Assembly (NCBI RefSeq): GCF_003702045.1
Contig: NZ_RBTP01000042.1
Coordinates: 183,136 to 247,135, forward strand
From: Pseudomonas viridiflava
Lineage (GTDB): Bacteria > Pseudomonadota > Gammaproteobacteria > Pseudomonadales > Pseudomonadaceae
Reading direction: 5' to 3'
Length of the DNA: 64,000 bases
Part shown: in pieces, positions 25,398-35,213 of the stretch
Numbering within the stretch: position 1 is the stretch's first letter
Layout: every line of letters begins with the position of its first letter
Program-made: the position numbers and the translations under genes
Notes under the pieces: model-generated
What the model was told of the DNA's origin: nothing
Database searches by the model: none
The model's input: only the letters and a program-made list of their open reading frames with translations

Positions 25398-25733
25398 ATG
25401 AGCTTTTTCATCTCTCCCGCTTTCGCGGATGCTGCTGCACCGGCTGCCGGTCCTGCGGGCAGCGGTTTCGAGTGGATCTTCCTGGTTGGCTTCCTGGTCA
25501 TCTTCTATCTGATGATCTGGCGTCCACAGGCCAAGCGCGCCAAAGAGCAGAAAAACCTGCTGGGCAACCTGCAGAAGGGCGATGAAGTGGTCACCAGCGG
25601 TGGTATCGCGGGCAAGATCAACAAAGTGACCGACGATTTTGTCGTGATCGAAGTCTCCGACACCGTCGAGCTGAAAATCCAGAAAGGCGCAATCGCAGCC
25701 ACTCTGCCTAAAGGCACCCTGAAAGCGATCTGA
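25398..25733 (+). CDS. yajC: Sec translocase accessory protein YajC
   Basis: 111 residues from the ATG at 25398. A single membrane helix (about 26-47, FEWIFLVGFLVIFYLMIW) is followed by RPQAKRAKEQK and a small cytoplasmic domain with GDEVVTSGGIAGKI. It associates with SecDF. A TTG four codons upstream is in frame but the ATG is preceded by GGAGCGACAC and is preferred. A GC-rich hairpin separates it from secD. Confidence 0.96.
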   Translation: MSFFISPAFADAAAPAAGPAGSGFEWIFLVGFLVIFYLMIWRPQAKRAKEQKNLLGNLQKGDEVVTSGGIAGKINKVTDDFVVIEVSDTVELKIQKGAIAATLPKGTLKAI

Positions 25734-25755
25734 GTACCAACTTTTACCCATCGAC

Positions 25756-25780
25756 GGGGCGCGCAAGGCGCCCCGCGTTT
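25756..25780 (+). terminator. GC-rich hairpin between yajC and secD
   Basis: GGGGCGC (25756-25762) and GCGCCCC (25768-25774) with a five-base loop, then GCGTTTTAAG. The T-run is weak, so it is more likely an attenuating or stability element than a full stop. Confidence 0.5.
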
Positions 25781-25795
25781 TAAGCGGGCGGCGTG

Positions 25796-27664
25796 ATGCT
25801 GAACAAATACCCTCTGTGGAAATACGTACTGATCCTGGCGGTGCTGGTGGTCGGTTTTATTTATTCCGCACCCAATCTCTACCCTGACGATTCGGCCATT
25901 CAGATCAGTGGCGCAAGTACTGCGTTGCAGGTCACTCAGGCAGATGTGGATCGTGCAGCCAAGGCGCTGACCGATGCCGGGATCTCGGTCAAGGCTTCTT
26001 CTCTGGCTGAGAATGGCAAAGGCGGTTTGTTGCGTCTGAGCAAGCAGGAAGACCAGTTGCCGGCCAAGGATGTCGTGCGCAAGGCGCTGGGTGATGACTA
26101 TGTCGTTGCGCTGAACCTGGCTCGCACCACGCCGAACTGGCTGCGTAACGTTGGCGCAACTCCGATGAAACTCGGCCTCGACCTGTCCGGTGGTGTTCAC
26201 TTCCTGCTGGAAGTCGACATGGACAAGGCGATCGATGCCCGTCTGAAGGTTTACGAAGGCGAAGTCAAAACGCTGCTGCGCAAGGAAAAGGTGCGTTATC
26301 GCAGCCTGCCGCAGTTGGGTAATGTGATTCAGCTGGGCTTTACCGACGACGCAGAGCGCGAGCAGGCCCGTGCGCTGGTGCGCAAGACCTTTACCGATTT
26401 CGAAATCACGCCTGCCGAGCTGAACGGGATTCCCGTGCTGCGCATGGCGCTGACGCCGGCCAAGTTGGCCGAGATTCGCGAATACTCCATCAAGCAGAAC
26501 CTGACCACGGTGCGTAACCGGGTCAACGAACTGGGTGTGGCCGAGCCGCTGGTCCAGCGTCAGGGTGCCAACCGCATCGTGGTTGAACTGCCGGGCGTGC
26601 AGGACACAGCCGAAGCCAAGCGTATCCTGGGCAAGACCGCCAACCTCGAATTCCGTCTGGGCGCAGGTCCGGAAGATTCGAAGGGCACCACCGAGATGTT
26701 CGAATTCCGTGAAGGCGGACGTCCGGCAGCGGCGGTGGAGCGTGGTCTGATCATCACCGGTGATCAGGTGACCGACGCCAAGGCGAGCTTCGACGAGCAT
26801 GGTCGTCCACAGGTGAACATCAACCTTGATGGTCACGGTGGCGAGCTGATGAGCCGTGCAACCCGCAGCAATGTGGGTCGCAGCATGGCGGTGATCTTCA
26901 TCGAACAGCGTCCGACCACGACCTACACCAAGCAGATGGTCAACGGCGTCGAGAAAGACGTGCCGGTCCAGACCTTCAAGGAAGACAAGAAGATCATCAG
27001 CCTGGCGACCATCCAGTCGCCACTGGGCAGCCAGTTCCGTATCACGGGCCTGAACGGTCAGGGCGAGTCGTCCGAGCTGGCGCTGCTGTTGCGTGCCGGT
27101 GGTCTGGCGGCGCCGATGTATTTTGCTGAAGAGCGCACCATCGGTCCGAGCCTGGGTGCTGACAACATCACCAAGGGTGTCCACGCTTCCCTGTGGGGCA
27201 TGCTGTTCGTGTCGCTGTTCATCATGGCCATCTATCGCTTCTTCGGTCTGATCGCGACCGTGGCGCTGGCCTTCAACATGGTTATGCTGCTGGCGCTGAT
27301 GTCGCTGCTGGGCGCAACGCTGACCCTGCCGGGTATCGCCGGTATCGTATTGACGATGGGTATGGCGGTGGACGCCAACGTGCTGATCTTCTCGCGGATA
27401 CGTGAAGAGATCGCCAACGGGATGACGGTTCAGCGTGCAATCAGTGAAGGTTTCGATCGTGCCTACACGGCGATCCTCGACGCCAACCTGACGACGCTGC
27501 TGGTCGGCGGCATTCTCTTTGCGATGGGCACCGGTCCCGTCAAAGGGTTTGCGGTGACCATGTCGCTCGGGATCTTTACCTCGATGTTCACAGCCATCAT
27601 GGTGACCCGCGCAATGGTCAACCTGATCTATGGCGGGCGTGACTTCAAGAAGTTGTGGATTTAA
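25796..27664 (+). CDS. secD: Protein translocase subunit SecD
   Basis: 622 residues from ATG 25796 (a GTG one codon upstream is also in frame). One N-terminal membrane helix (KYVLILAVLVVGFIYSAPN), the large periplasmic P1 domain with LGLDLSGGVHFLLEVD (about 123-138), and five C-terminal membrane helices beginning near residue 460, with GIAGIVLTMGMAVDANVLIFSRIREE typical of the RND-like core. With SecF it uses the proton gradient to pull exported proteins through SecYEG. Confidence 0.97.
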   Translation: MLNKYPLWKYVLILAVLVVGFIYSAPNLYPDDSAIQISGASTALQVTQADVDRAAKALTDAGISVKASSLAENGKGGLLRLSKQEDQLPAKDVVRKALGDDYVVALNLARTTPNWLRNVGATPMKLGLDLSGGVHFLLEVDMDKAIDARLKVYEGEVKTLLRKEKVRYRSLPQLGNVIQLGFTDDAEREQARALVRKTFTDFEITPAELNGIPVLRMALTPAKLAEIREYSIKQNLTTVRNRVNELGVAEPLVQRQGANRIVVELPGVQDTAEAKRILGKTANLEFRLGAGPEDSKGTTEMFEFREGGRPAAAVERGLIITGDQVTDAKASFDEHGRPQVNINLDGHGGELMSRATRSNVGRSMAVIFIEQRPTTTYTKQMVNGVEKDVPVQTFKEDKKIISLATIQSPLGSQFRITGLNGQGESSELALLLRAGGLAAPMYFAEERTIGPSLGADNITKGVHASLWGMLFVSLFIMAIYRFFGLIATVALAFNMVMLLALMSLLGATLTLPGIAGIVLTMGMAVDANVLIFSRIREEIANGMTVQRAISEGFDRAYTAILDANLTTLLVGGILFAMGTGPVKGFAVTMSLGIFTSMFTAIMVTRAMVNLIYGGRDFKKLWI

Positions 27665-27673
27665 GGGGCTGCC

Positions 27674-28585
27674 ATGAAACGTACCATCAACTTCATGGGC
27701 GTTCGCAACGTTGCGTTCGCCATTACCATGCTCCTTACTGCACTGGCGTTGTTCAGCTGGTTCCATAAAGGGCTTAACTTTGGTCTGGACTTCACCGGCG
27801 GTACGCTCATTGAGCTGACCTACGAGCGTCCGGCCGATCTGGGCAAGGTCCGTCAGGAACTGGTCGAGGCCGGGTATCACGATGCCGTGGTACAGAGCTT
27901 CGGTGCGACCACAGACCTGCTGGTGCGCATGCCGGGTGAAGACCCGCAACTGGGCACTCAAGTGGCAGAAGCGCTGCGCAAGTCGGGTGCTGACAATCCT
28001 GCGGTGGTCAAGCGCGTCGAATTCGTCGGTCCTCAGGTCGGCGAAGAGCTGCGCGACCAGGGCGGTATCGGCATGCTGCTGGCCCTCGGTGGCGTACTGA
28101 TCTATCTGGCGTTCCGCTTTCAGTGGAAGTTTGCGGTCGGTGCCATCGTCTCGTTGATCCACGACGTGGTGGTGACGCTGGGTATCCTGTCGTTCTTCCA
28201 GATCACCTTCGACCTGACGGTGTTAGCGGCGGTGTTGGCGATCATCGGCTACTCGCTGAACGACACCATCGTGGTGTTCGACCGGGTGCGTGAAAACTTC
28301 CGTCTGCTGCGCAAAGCGTCGTTGATCGAGAACATCAACATCTCCACGACGCAGACACTGCTGCGCACTATGGCAACGTCGATCTCCACGCTGCTGGCGA
28401 TCGTGGCGTTGTGGGTGTTCGGTGGCGACAGTCTGGAAGGCTTCTCCATCGCGTTGTTCATCGGTGTGCTGGCGGGTACTTACTCGTCGATCTACATCGC
28501 CAACGTGGTGCTGATCTGGCTGAACCTGACCACTGAGGATCTGATTCCTCCGGTCGTGGTTGAGAAGGCAGATGACTTGCCTTAA
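27674..28585 (+). CDS. secF: Protein translocase subunit SecF
   Basis: 303 residues. It has an N-terminal membrane helix, the FGLDFTGGTLIEL motif (about 36-48), and membrane helices with the conserved AAVLAIIGYSLNDTIVVFDRVREN segment, the SecF counterpart of the SecD core. It starts nine bases after secD and ends before a strong terminator, closing the queA-secF group. Confidence 0.97.
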   Translation: MKRTINFMGVRNVAFAITMLLTALALFSWFHKGLNFGLDFTGGTLIELTYERPADLGKVRQELVEAGYHDAVVQSFGATTDLLVRMPGEDPQLGTQVAEALRKSGADNPAVVKRVEFVGPQVGEELRDQGGIGMLLALGGVLIYLAFRFQWKFAVGAIVSLIHDVVVTLGILSFFQITFDLTVLAAVLAIIGYSLNDTIVVFDRVRENFRLLRKASLIENINISTTQTLLRTMATSISTLLAIVALWVFGGDSLEGFSIALFIGVLAGTYSSIYIANVVLIWLNLTTEDLIPPVVVEKADDLP

Positions 28586-28596
28586 TAGCCGGCCGT

Positions 28597-28638
28597 CATA
28601 AAAAAGGCGCGAGTGATGAACTCGCGCCTTTTTTTATG
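28597..28638 (+). terminator. Strong terminator after secF
   Basis: An 18-base arm ending GGCGCGAGT (to 28614) pairs with ACTCGCGCC (from 28620), followed by seven T; the flanking A-run makes it usable from both strands. Confidence 0.9.
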
Positions 28639-28695
28639 CTCCAAGGCTAGGCATTGCGCAGTCATGCTGCGTTTCGATTGGGTCAGGAGGTTCAC

Positions 28696-29235
28696 GTGAA
28701 CAAGTCTATGCTTGTTGGTGTTGTATTAGGTGCTGCTGTTGTAACTGCTGGCGGTGCCGTTGCCACCTATAGCCTGGTCAAGGGTGGTCCTGAGTATGCG
28801 GATGTATTGGCTGTCGAGCCGATCAACCAGCAGATCAAAACCCCCCGCGAAGTTTGCAAGGACGTAACCGTTACTCGTCAGGCGCCGGTCAAGGACCAGC
28901 ATCAGATCGTGGGTAGCGTCATCGGTGCTGTAGCTGGCGGTTTGCTGGGTAATCAGATCGGTGGTGGTAACGGCAAGAAGATCGCAACCGTTGCAGGTGC
29001 AGTCGGTGGTGGTTATGCCGGTAACAAGGTTCAGGAAGGCATGCAGGAGCGTGATACTTACACCACCACGCAGAATCGTTGCACGACAGTCAACGACGTG
29101 AGCGACAAGGTTGTGGGTTACAACGTGAAGTACAAGCTGAATGAGAAAGTGGGTCAGGTCCGTATGGATCGCGATCCAGGCAATCAGATTCCTGTCGACA
29201 AGAATGGTCAGCTGGTTCTGGGCCAGGCCCAGTAA
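28696..29235 (+). CDS. Glycine-zipper outer membrane/envelope protein (2TM domain)
   Basis: 179 residues from GTG 28696, chosen for the AGGAGG site five bases upstream. An N-terminal membrane or signal segment (MLVGVVLGAAVVTAGGAVATY) is followed by a glycine-zipper pair, IVGSVIGAVAGGLLGNQIGG and IATVAGAVGGGYAGNKVQE (about 75-115), as in the Rick_17kDa/glycine zipper 2TM family. The C-terminal part has a beta pattern with YNVKYKLNEKVGQVRMDRDPG. Such proteins affect envelope integrity; the exact role is unknown. It ends at a bidirectional terminator shared with suhB. Confidence 0.85.
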   Translation: MNKSMLVGVVLGAAVVTAGGAVATYSLVKGGPEYADVLAVEPINQQIKTPREVCKDVTVTRQAPVKDQHQIVGSVIGAVAGGLLGNQIGGGNGKKIATVAGAVGGGYAGNKVQEGMQERDTYTTTQNRCTTVNDVSDKVVGYNVKYKLNEKVGQVRMDRDPGNQIPVDKNGQLVLGQAQ

Positions 29236-29260
29236 GTCAACTGAGTTTCTGCAAGGCATA

Positions 29261-29288
29261 AAAAAAACCGGCTTTCGCCGGTTTTTTT
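29261..29288. terminator. Bidirectional terminator between the glycine-zipper gene and suhB
   Basis: AAAAAAACCGGC, loop TTTC, GCCGGTTTTTTT: a perfect 12-base stem serving two converging genes. Confidence 0.92.
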
Positions 29289-29299
29289 ACGTCTGTCGC

Positions 29300-30115
29300 T
29301 TAGCGCTTGAGCGAAGGCGGCAAGTGCGGTGCGATTGCAGTCAGTACGGCCTTGAAGCATTTGGTGTTGCCAGCAACGATGTGGCCTTTCTCCAGGAAGT
29401 CGTGACCGCCTGTGAAGTCGCTGACCAGACCGCCTGCTTCTTGAATCAGCAGAGCGCCTGCAGCGATGTCCCACTCGGACAGGCCCGACTCCCAGAATGC
29501 GTCAAAACGGCCGGCTGCGACATAGGCCAAGTCCAGGCTGGCAGCGCCTGCGCGGCGGATACCTGCGGTCTGGCCAACCAGGCTGCGGAACATGCCCAGG
29601 TAGTTTTCGAGATTGTCCATCTGGTTGTCGCGGAAAGGGAAGCCGGTGCCCAGCAGAGCGCCTTCCAGGCTCTTGCGCTGGCTGACCCGCAGACGGCGAC
29701 CGTTCAGGGCTGCGCCACGGCCACGGCTGGCGGTGAATTCTTCCTGGCGGACGGGGTCGAGAACGACAGCGTGTTCAAGGCGACCACGGTATTTGCAGGC
29801 GATGCTGACCGCGAAGTGCGGAATGCCGCGAACGAAGTTGGTGGTGCCGTCCAGTGGATCGATGATCCACAGGTAGTCGGTGCCTTCGCCGCTGCCTTCG
29901 TGCATGCCGCTTTCTTCACCCAGAATGCCGTGGGTCGGGTAGGCTTTGCGCAGAGCGGTGATGATGCTCTGTTCGGCAGCACGGTCGATCTCTGAAACGT
30001 AGTCTTTGGCTTCTTTTTCGTCGACCTTGATGGTATCCAAGCGCTCGATGGAGCGGAAAATCAATTCGCTGGCGCTGCGGGCGGCGCGCAGCGCGATATT
30101 CAGCATGGGCTGCAT
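29300..30115 (-). CDS. suhB: Inositol-1-monophosphatase SuhB
   Basis: 271 residues from the ATG at 30115, seven bases after AGGTGA; an in-frame TTG at 30121 is less likely. Metal and substrate motifs are present: GEESG near 67-71, WIIDPLDGTTNFVRGIPHF (about 84-102) and WDIAAGALLIQEAGG near 217. It hydrolyses inositol phosphates and, in gammaproteobacteria, is also part of the rRNA antitermination complex and affects RNase and motility phenotypes. It is divergent from trmJ. Confidence 0.96.
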   Translation of the reverse strand: MQPMLNIALRAARSASELIFRSIERLDTIKVDEKEAKDYVSEIDRAAEQSIITALRKAYPTHGILGEESGMHEGSGEGTDYLWIIDPLDGTTNFVRGIPHFAVSIACKYRGRLEHAVVLDPVRQEEFTASRGRGAALNGRRLRVSQRKSLEGALLGTGFPFRDNQMDNLENYLGMFRSLVGQTAGIRRAGAASLDLAYVAAGRFDAFWESGLSEWDIAAGALLIQEAGGLVSDFTGGHDFLEKGHIVAGNTKCFKAVLTAIAPHLPPSLKR

Positions 30116-30330
30116 GGACAATTCACCTAAGGTTGTTAAAGAGAGCCGGCCATTCTATGGGGTGCGTCGAATTATTTCCAGCCTTGCGTTGTAACGGTTG
30201 TCGGGTTTCAGGGCGTTTCCCATCGTGCCTGTCATAGGCCAAAGGTCGCCTGGCTTCAACAGGTTCATAGCGTTAATCGGGTCGTTTCTGTAAGATTTGC
30301 CCCCCTAATTCGCGTCAGTGAGCGTTCGCT

Positions 30331-31098
30331 TTGTTGCAGAACATTCGTGTTGTCCTGGTCGGCACTACCCATCCCGGAAATATCGGCGGGGCGGCTCGCG
30401 CCATGAAAAACATGGGGCTTTCGCGCCTGGTGCTGGTCGATCCGCGGATCTTTCCGTCGCCCGATGCCGATGCCCGTGCATCCGGGGCCACCGATATTCT
30501 TGAGGGCGCGCAGGTCGTTGCCACCCTTGAAGAAGCGCTGGTGGGTTGCCGTCTGGTACTCGGCACCAGTGCCCGTGATCGCAGTCTGCCGTGGCCGATG
30601 CTTGACCCTCGCGCTTCGGGCGTGAAGGTTGTCGAGCAGGCAGGGCAGGGGGCTGAAGTCGCCTTGGTATTCGGTCGCGAGCACGCGGGGTTGACCAATG
30701 AAGAACTGCAGCGTTGCCATTTTCATGTGCATATCCCGTCGGATCCCGGTTTCAGCTCGTTGAATCTCGCTGCTGCCGTGCAGGTCCTCAGCTACGAAGT
30801 GCGCATGTCATGGCTGGCGGCTTCCCGGCAGCCCGCTCATGATGAGCCCGCCAAAATGGCGCACAACGCCGAACTGGCGACGATGGACGAAATGGAAGGT
30901 TTCTACGCTCATTTGGAAGCGACGCTGGTCGCCATTGGTTTTCTTGATCCTGAAAAGCCCCGACATCTGATGGCGCGCCTGCGCAGGCTTTACGGGCGCA
31001 GCGAGGTTGAGCATTCCGAACTCAGTATTCTGCGCGGCGTTCTGACCGAAACGCAGAAAGCTGCACGCGGTGAGCCCTACAAGCGGAAGGATCAGTAA
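30331..31098 (+). CDS. trmJ: tRNA (Cm32/Um32) methyltransferase TrmJ
   Basis: 255 residues. SPOUT-class features are [23 protein letters not shown] near 6-28, [17 protein letters not shown] near 108-124 and the C-terminal knot region [17 protein letters not shown]. It methylates the ribose of residue 32 in several tRNAs. The start is a TTG (30331 or the next TTG at 30334); no ATG is available before the conserved part. Its stop overlaps the cysE start. Confidence 0.95.
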   Translation: MLQNIRVVLVGTTHPGNIGGAARAMKNMGLSRLVLVDPRIFPSPDADARASGATDILEGAQVVATLEEALVGCRLVLGTSARDRSLPWPMLDPRASGVKVVEQAGQGAEVALVFGREHAGLTNEELQRCHFHVHIPSDPGFSSLNLAAAVQVLSYEVRMSWLAASRQPAHDEPAKMAHNAELATMDEMEGFYAHLEATLVAIGFLDPEKPRHLMARLRRLYGRSEVEHSELSILRGVLTETQKAARGEPYKRKDQ

Positions 31099-31886
31099 TG
31101 TTCGAGCGTTTGCGAGAAGATATTCAAAGCGTATTTCATCGTGATCCGGCTGCGCGCAATGCGTTCGACGTGCTGACGTGTTACCCGGGCATGCACGCCA
31201 TCTGGCTGCACCGCTTCGCACACATCCTGTGGGGTAGGGGTTGGAAATGGCCGGCTCGTGTGGTTTCCAATTTTGGACGCTGGATGACCGGGATCGAAAT
31301 TCATCCAGGGGCGCGCATCGGTCGTCGCTTCTTTATTGATCACGGCATGGGTATCGTCATCGGTGAGACTGCCGAGATCGGAAATGACGTGACGCTCTAT
31401 CAGGGCGTGACCCTGGGCGGCACCAGCTGGAACGCGGGCAAGCGCCATCCGACGCTCGAAGACGGCGTAGTGGTGGGTGCGGGCGCCAAGGTGCTCGGCC
31501 CGTTCACCGTCGGTGCTGGCGCCAAGATCGGTTCCAACGCGGTCGTGACCAAGGCGGTGCCTGCCGGGGCTACGGCGGTGGGTATTCCGGGTCGCATCAT
31601 CGTCAAGTCGGACGCTGAGACCGAAGCCAAGCGCAAGGCGATGGCCGAGAAGCTGGGTTTCGACGCGTACGGCGTCAGTGCCGACATGCCGGACCCGGTT
31701 GCGCGGGCCATCGGCCAACTGCTCGATCATCTGCAGGCTGTGGATGGGCGTCTTGAAGGTATGTGCGGAGCCCTCAGTCGGCTGGGCAGCGACTACCGCG
31801 CCAAGGATCTGCCTGAGCTGCGCGATGAGGTCTTCGATTGCGTCAAGGATAAGCGCGAAGAGGTTGCCGAGCAGAAGGTCGACTAG
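31098..31886 (+). CDS. cysE: Serine O-acetyltransferase
   Basis: 262 residues. The hexapeptide-repeat core is evident: [39 protein letters not shown] and [29 protein letters not shown] (about 70-140), with the catalytic His in DHGMG. The C-terminal ~90 residues are a helical extension of the type found in this Pseudomonas paralogue, which sits beside the isc genes and supplies cysteine for the desulfurase IscS. The stop of trmJ overlaps its ATG (TAATG). Confidence 0.95.
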   Translation: MFERLREDIQSVFHRDPAARNAFDVLTCYPGMHAIWLHRFAHILWGRGWKWPARVVSNFGRWMTGIEIHPGARIGRRFFIDHGMGIVIGETAEIGNDVTLYQGVTLGGTSWNAGKRHPTLEDGVVVGAGAKVLGPFTVGAGAKIGSNAVVTKAVPAGATAVGIPGRIIVKSDAETEAKRKAMAEKLGFDAYGVSADMPDPVARAIGQLLDHLQAVDGRLEGMCGALSRLGSDYRAKDLPELRDEVFDCVKDKREEVAEQKVD

Positions 31887-31960
31887 GCAGGGCAAGGGGT
31901 TGCGGCGTGTCATTACGCAGCACGTTTGCTATGATGCAGCCCGCGCTTTTTGCTAATCCC

Positions 31961-32012
31961 GACTGTTTTACTCGGTCTAATAGTTGACTCATTTACTCGG
32001 GAATAGCATACT
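31961..32012 (+). promoter_or_regulatory. iscR promoter with tandem IscR boxes
   Basis: TTGACT (31984-31989), 17 bases, CATACT (32007-32012). The segment 31980-32006 starts with ATAGTTGACT and ends in CTCGGGAATAG, fitting the type 1 IscR site, and a second GACT-N3-TTTACTCGG copy lies just upstream (31961-31975). Holo-IscR binding here would repress the operon when clusters are sufficient. Confidence 0.8.
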
Positions 32013-32044
32013 TACGCTCATTCCGATCCTCTGCGGTACACGCC

Positions 32045-32536
32045 ATGCGACTGACTACAAAAGGCCGATACGCTGTAACAGCCATGCTTGACTTGGCCTT
32101 GCACGCGCAGAACGGGCCAGTGTCTCTGGCCGATATCTCCGAGCGACAGGGCATCTCCCTGTCTTATCTCGAGCAGTTGTTCGCCAAGCTGCGTCGCGGC
32201 AACCTGGTTTCCAGTGTTCGTGGCCCCGGCGGCGGTTATCAGCTTTCTCGCGATATGAAAGGTATCCAGGTGGCTCAGGTAGTCGACGCGGTCAACGAGT
32301 CGGTCGACGCTACACGCTGTCAGGGGCTGGGTGATTGCCACGCTGGCGACACCTGTCTCACTCATCATTTGTGGTGCGACCTGAGCCAGCAGATTCACGA
32401 ATTTCTAAGCGGTATCAGCTTGGCGGATCTTGTCACTCGCCGTGAGGTACAAGAAGTCGCTCAGCGCCAGGATATGCGCCGTAGCCATTGCAATACGTCG
32501 CAACTGGGTAAGATTGAAACGTCCGCCGTTGAATGA
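32045..32536 (+). CDS. iscR: Fe-S cluster-sensing transcriptional regulator IscR
   Basis: 163 residues, Rrf2 family. Winged helix with [26 protein letters not shown] (about 40-65); cluster ligands Cys92, Cys98, Cys104 and His107 are all present in [17 protein letters not shown]. It represses isc genes when it holds a [2Fe-2S] cluster. First gene of iscRSUA-hscBA-fdx-iscX. Confidence 0.97.
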   Translation: MRLTTKGRYAVTAMLDLALHAQNGPVSLADISERQGISLSYLEQLFAKLRRGNLVSSVRGPGGGYQLSRDMKGIQVAQVVDAVNESVDATRCQGLGDCHAGDTCLTHHLWCDLSQQIHEFLSGISLADLVTRREVQEVAQRQDMRRSHCNTSQLGKIETSAVE

Positions 32537-32580
32537 ACGCAGATGAATGAGCGGTGCGCCTGCCTGATAGGAGAGCTTCA

Positions 32581-33795
32581 ATGAAATTGCCGATTTACCT
32601 CGATTACTCCGCGACGACCCCGGTCGATCCGCGTGTAGCGCAGAAAATGATCGATTGCCTGACGGTCGAAGGAAACTTCGGCAACCCGGCTTCGCGCTCC
32701 CACGTCTTTGGCTGGAAGGCTGAAGAAGCGGTCGAGAACGCCCGCCGTCAGGTCGCTGATCTGGTCAACGCCGACCCACGTGAAATTGTCTGGACGTCCG
32801 GTGCCACCGAGTCCAACAACCTCGCGATCAAAGGCGTTGCTCACTTCTACGCCAGCAAGGGCAAGCACATCATCACCTCCAAGGTCGAGCATAAAGCCGT
32901 CCTGGACACCACGCGCCAGTTGGAGCGTGAAGGTTTTGACGTGACGTACATCGAACCGGGCGAAGACGGTCTGATCACCCCGGCCATGATCGAAGCTGCA
33001 CTGCGTGACGACACCATCGTGGTTTCGATCATGCACGTGAACAACGAGATTGGCACCATTAACGACATCGCGGCGATCGGTGAGCTGACCCGTTCGCGTG
33101 GCGTGCTGTTCCATGTTGACGGTGCTCAATCGACCGGTAAGGTTGAAATCGACCTGGCCAGCCTCAAGGTTGACCTCATGTCGTTCTCTGCCCACAAAAC
33201 CTACGGTCCAAAAGGCATCGGCGCGCTGTACGTGAGCCGCAAGCCGCGTGTTCGTCTTGAAGCCGCCATGCACGGCGGTGGTCACGAGCGCGGTATGCGT
33301 TCCGGCACGCTGGCGACCCACCAGATCGTCGGCATGGGTGAAGCGTTCCGCATCGCCAAAGAAGAAATGGCCGCTGAAAACGTGCGCATCAAAGCGCTCA
33401 GCGATCGTTTCTACAAGCAGGTCGAGAATCTGGAAGAGCTTTACGTCAACGGCAGCCTGACTGCCCGCGTACCGCACAACCTGAACCTGAGCTTCAACTA
33501 CGTTGAAGGCGAGTCGCTGATCATGGCGCTCAAGGACCTGGCGGTATCTTCCGGTTCTGCCTGTACGTCGGCGTCGCTCGAGCCTTCCTACGTATTGCGC
33601 GCCCTGGGCCGCAACGACGAGTTGGCGCACAGCTCGATCCGCTTTACCTTCGGCCGCTTCACCACCGAAGAAGAAATCGATTATGCCGCGCAGAAAGTCT
33701 GCGAGGCCGTTACCAAGCTGCGTACGCTTTCGCCGCTGTGGGACATGTTCAAAGACGGCGTCGATATCTCCAAGATCGAGTGGGCGGCGCACTAA
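32581..33795 (+). CDS. iscS: Cysteine desulfurase IscS
   Basis: 404 residues from the ATG at 32581. It carries the PLP-binding [12 protein letters not shown] with the catalytic lysine, TSGATESNN near 75, and the active-site cysteine loop [14 protein letters not shown]. It takes sulfur from cysteine and passes it to IscU and to tRNA thiolation enzymes. The start ATG follows GGAGAGCTTCA. Confidence 0.98.
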   Translation: MKLPIYLDYSATTPVDPRVAQKMIDCLTVEGNFGNPASRSHVFGWKAEEAVENARRQVADLVNADPREIVWTSGATESNNLAIKGVAHFYASKGKHIITSKVEHKAVLDTTRQLEREGFDVTYIEPGEDGLITPAMIEAALRDDTIVVSIMHVNNEIGTINDIAAIGELTRSRGVLFHVDGAQSTGKVEIDLASLKVDLMSFSAHKTYGPKGIGALYVSRKPRVRLEAAMHGGGHERGMRSGTLATHQIVGMGEAFRIAKEEMAAENVRIKALSDRFYKQVENLEELYVNGSLTARVPHNLNLSFNYVEGESLIMALKDLAVSSGSACTSASLEPSYVLRALGRNDELAHSSIRFTFGRFTTEEEIDYAAQKVCEAVTKLRTLSPLWDMFKDGVDISKIEWAAH

Positions 33796-33881
33796 TTTAA
33801 AGTCGCCTCCAACACAGGTCGTTGTCAGCACTTGCTGGCGCGGCCTGAAGAGCGGCTCCCTGATGTGAGAGGAACAGAATC

Positions 33882-34268
33882 ATGGCTTACAGCGAAAAGG
33901 TCATCGACCACTACGAGAATCCCCGCAACGTCGGCAAGATGAACGCGGAAGATCCTGATGTTGGCACCGGCATGGTCGGCGCTCCGGCGTGCGGCGACGT
34001 GATGCGTCTGCAAATCAAGGTCAACGAGCAAGGCGTCATCGAAGATGCCAAGTTCAAGACCTACGGCTGCGGTTCGGCAATCGCTTCCAGCTCCCTGGCG
34101 ACCGAGTGGATGAAAGGCAAGACTCTGGACGAAGCAGAGACCATCAAGAACACTCAGTTGGCTGAAGAACTGGCACTGCCGCCGGTAAAGATTCACTGCT
34201 CGGTACTCGCCGAAGACGCTATCAAGGCGGCCGTTCGCGACTACAAGCAGAAGAAAGGCCTGCTGTAA
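33882..34268 (+). CDS. iscU: Fe-S cluster scaffold IscU
   Basis: 128 residues. The three cluster cysteines are in APACGDVM, YGCGSAIASSS and HCSVLAEDA, and the HscA-binding LPPVK motif is present. New clusters are built here with IscS sulfur. An AGAGGAA site precedes the ATG. Confidence 0.98.
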   Translation: MAYSEKVIDHYENPRNVGKMNAEDPDVGTGMVGAPACGDVMRLQIKVNEQGVIEDAKFKTYGCGSAIASSSLATEWMKGKTLDEAETIKNTQLAEELALPPVKIHCSVLAEDAIKAAVRDYKQKKGLL

Positions 34269-34310
34269 GCAGTCCTTTTTCAGAAAGCTTGCGACAAGTA
34301 AGGAGTTCCG

Positions 34311-34634
34311 ATGGCTATCAGCATGACAGAAGCTGCCGCTAACCACGTGCGACGTTCCCTTGAGGGGCGCGGCAAGGGTGATGGCGTCCGTCTGGGTGTT
34401 CGCACCACAGGCTGTTCAGGTCTTGCCTATGTGCTCGAGTTCGTCGATGAGGCGGCCAGCGAAGACACCGTGTTCGAAATGCACGGCGTGAAGGTGATTA
34501 TCGACCCGAAAAGCCTGGTCTACCTTGATGGCACCGAGCTCGACTTTGTTCGGGAAGGGTTGAACGAAGGCTTCAAGTTCAACAACCCCAATTCGCGCGG
34601 TGAGTGCGGCTGCGGCGAAAGCTTCAACGTCTGA
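34311..34634 (+). CDS. iscA: A-type Fe-S carrier IscA
   Basis: 107 residues with the carrier cysteines in [13 protein letters not shown] and the C-terminal GECGCGESF. It delivers clusters to target proteins, especially [4Fe-4S] enzymes. The ATG has AAGGAG upstream. Confidence 0.97.
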   Translation: MAISMTEAAANHVRRSLEGRGKGDGVRLGVRTTGCSGLAYVLEFVDEAASEDTVFEMHGVKVIIDPKSLVYLDGTELDFVREGLNEGFKFNNPNSRGECGCGESFNV

Positions 34635-34645
34635 GGCTTTCTATC

Positions 34646-35167
34646 GTGGGTACTCCTTGTCACTTCGCTCTGTTCGAGCTCAAGCCCGATTTTCAGCTTG
34701 ATCTCGACCAGTTGGCGACGCGTTATCGCGAATTGGCGCGTGGCGTCCATCCAGACCGTTTTGCCGATGCTTCCGAGCGCGAGCAACGCACGGCGCTGGA
34801 GCGCTCTGCGAGCCTCAACGAAGCCTATCAGACCCTCAAGAGCCCCCCAAAAAGGGCGCGTTATCTGTTGGCCATGAATGGCAACGAGGTGCCTCTTGAG
34901 GTCACCGTGCATGATCCTGATTTTCTTCTGCAGCAGATGCAATGGCGCGAAGAGCTTGAGGACCTGCAGGATGAAGCTGATCTTGCCGGGGTTGCGACGT
35001 TCAAACGTCGGCTCAAGGTGGCTCAGGATGAACTGAACCAGAGCTTCGCTGCCTGTTGGAATGACGCTGCACAACGCGAGCAGGCCGAAAGGTTGATGCG
35101 GCGCATGCAGTTTCTCGACAAGCTTTCTCACGAAGTGCGCCAGTTAGAAGAGCGCCTCGACGATTAA
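34646..35167 (+). CDS. hscB: Co-chaperone HscB
   Basis: 173 residues from GTG 34646. The J-domain His-Pro-Asp is present in GVHPDRF (about 32-38), and the C-terminal helices bind IscU. It presents IscU to HscA and stimulates ATP hydrolysis. The GTG lies 11 bases after the iscA stop with a GAGG inside that gap. Confidence 0.96.
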   Translation: MGTPCHFALFELKPDFQLDLDQLATRYRELARGVHPDRFADASEREQRTALERSASLNEAYQTLKSPPKRARYLLAMNGNEVPLEVTVHDPDFLLQQMQWREELEDLQDEADLAGVATFKRRLKVAQDELNQSFAACWNDAAQREQAERLMRRMQFLDKLSHEVRQLEERLDD

Positions 35168-35213
35168 CCCCGTGCTGCCCCGGCCGCACGCCCAGTGATT
35201 ATTCTGAAAACGC

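Noticed and set aside
25505..28162. Minus-strand open frame of 885 codons
   Set aside because: It mirrors yajC, secD and secF; its translation is a His/Gln/Arg-rich shadow with no domain.
32578..33831. Minus-strand open frame of 417 codons across iscS
   Set aside because: Shadow of iscS, which is complete and unmistakable on the plus strand.
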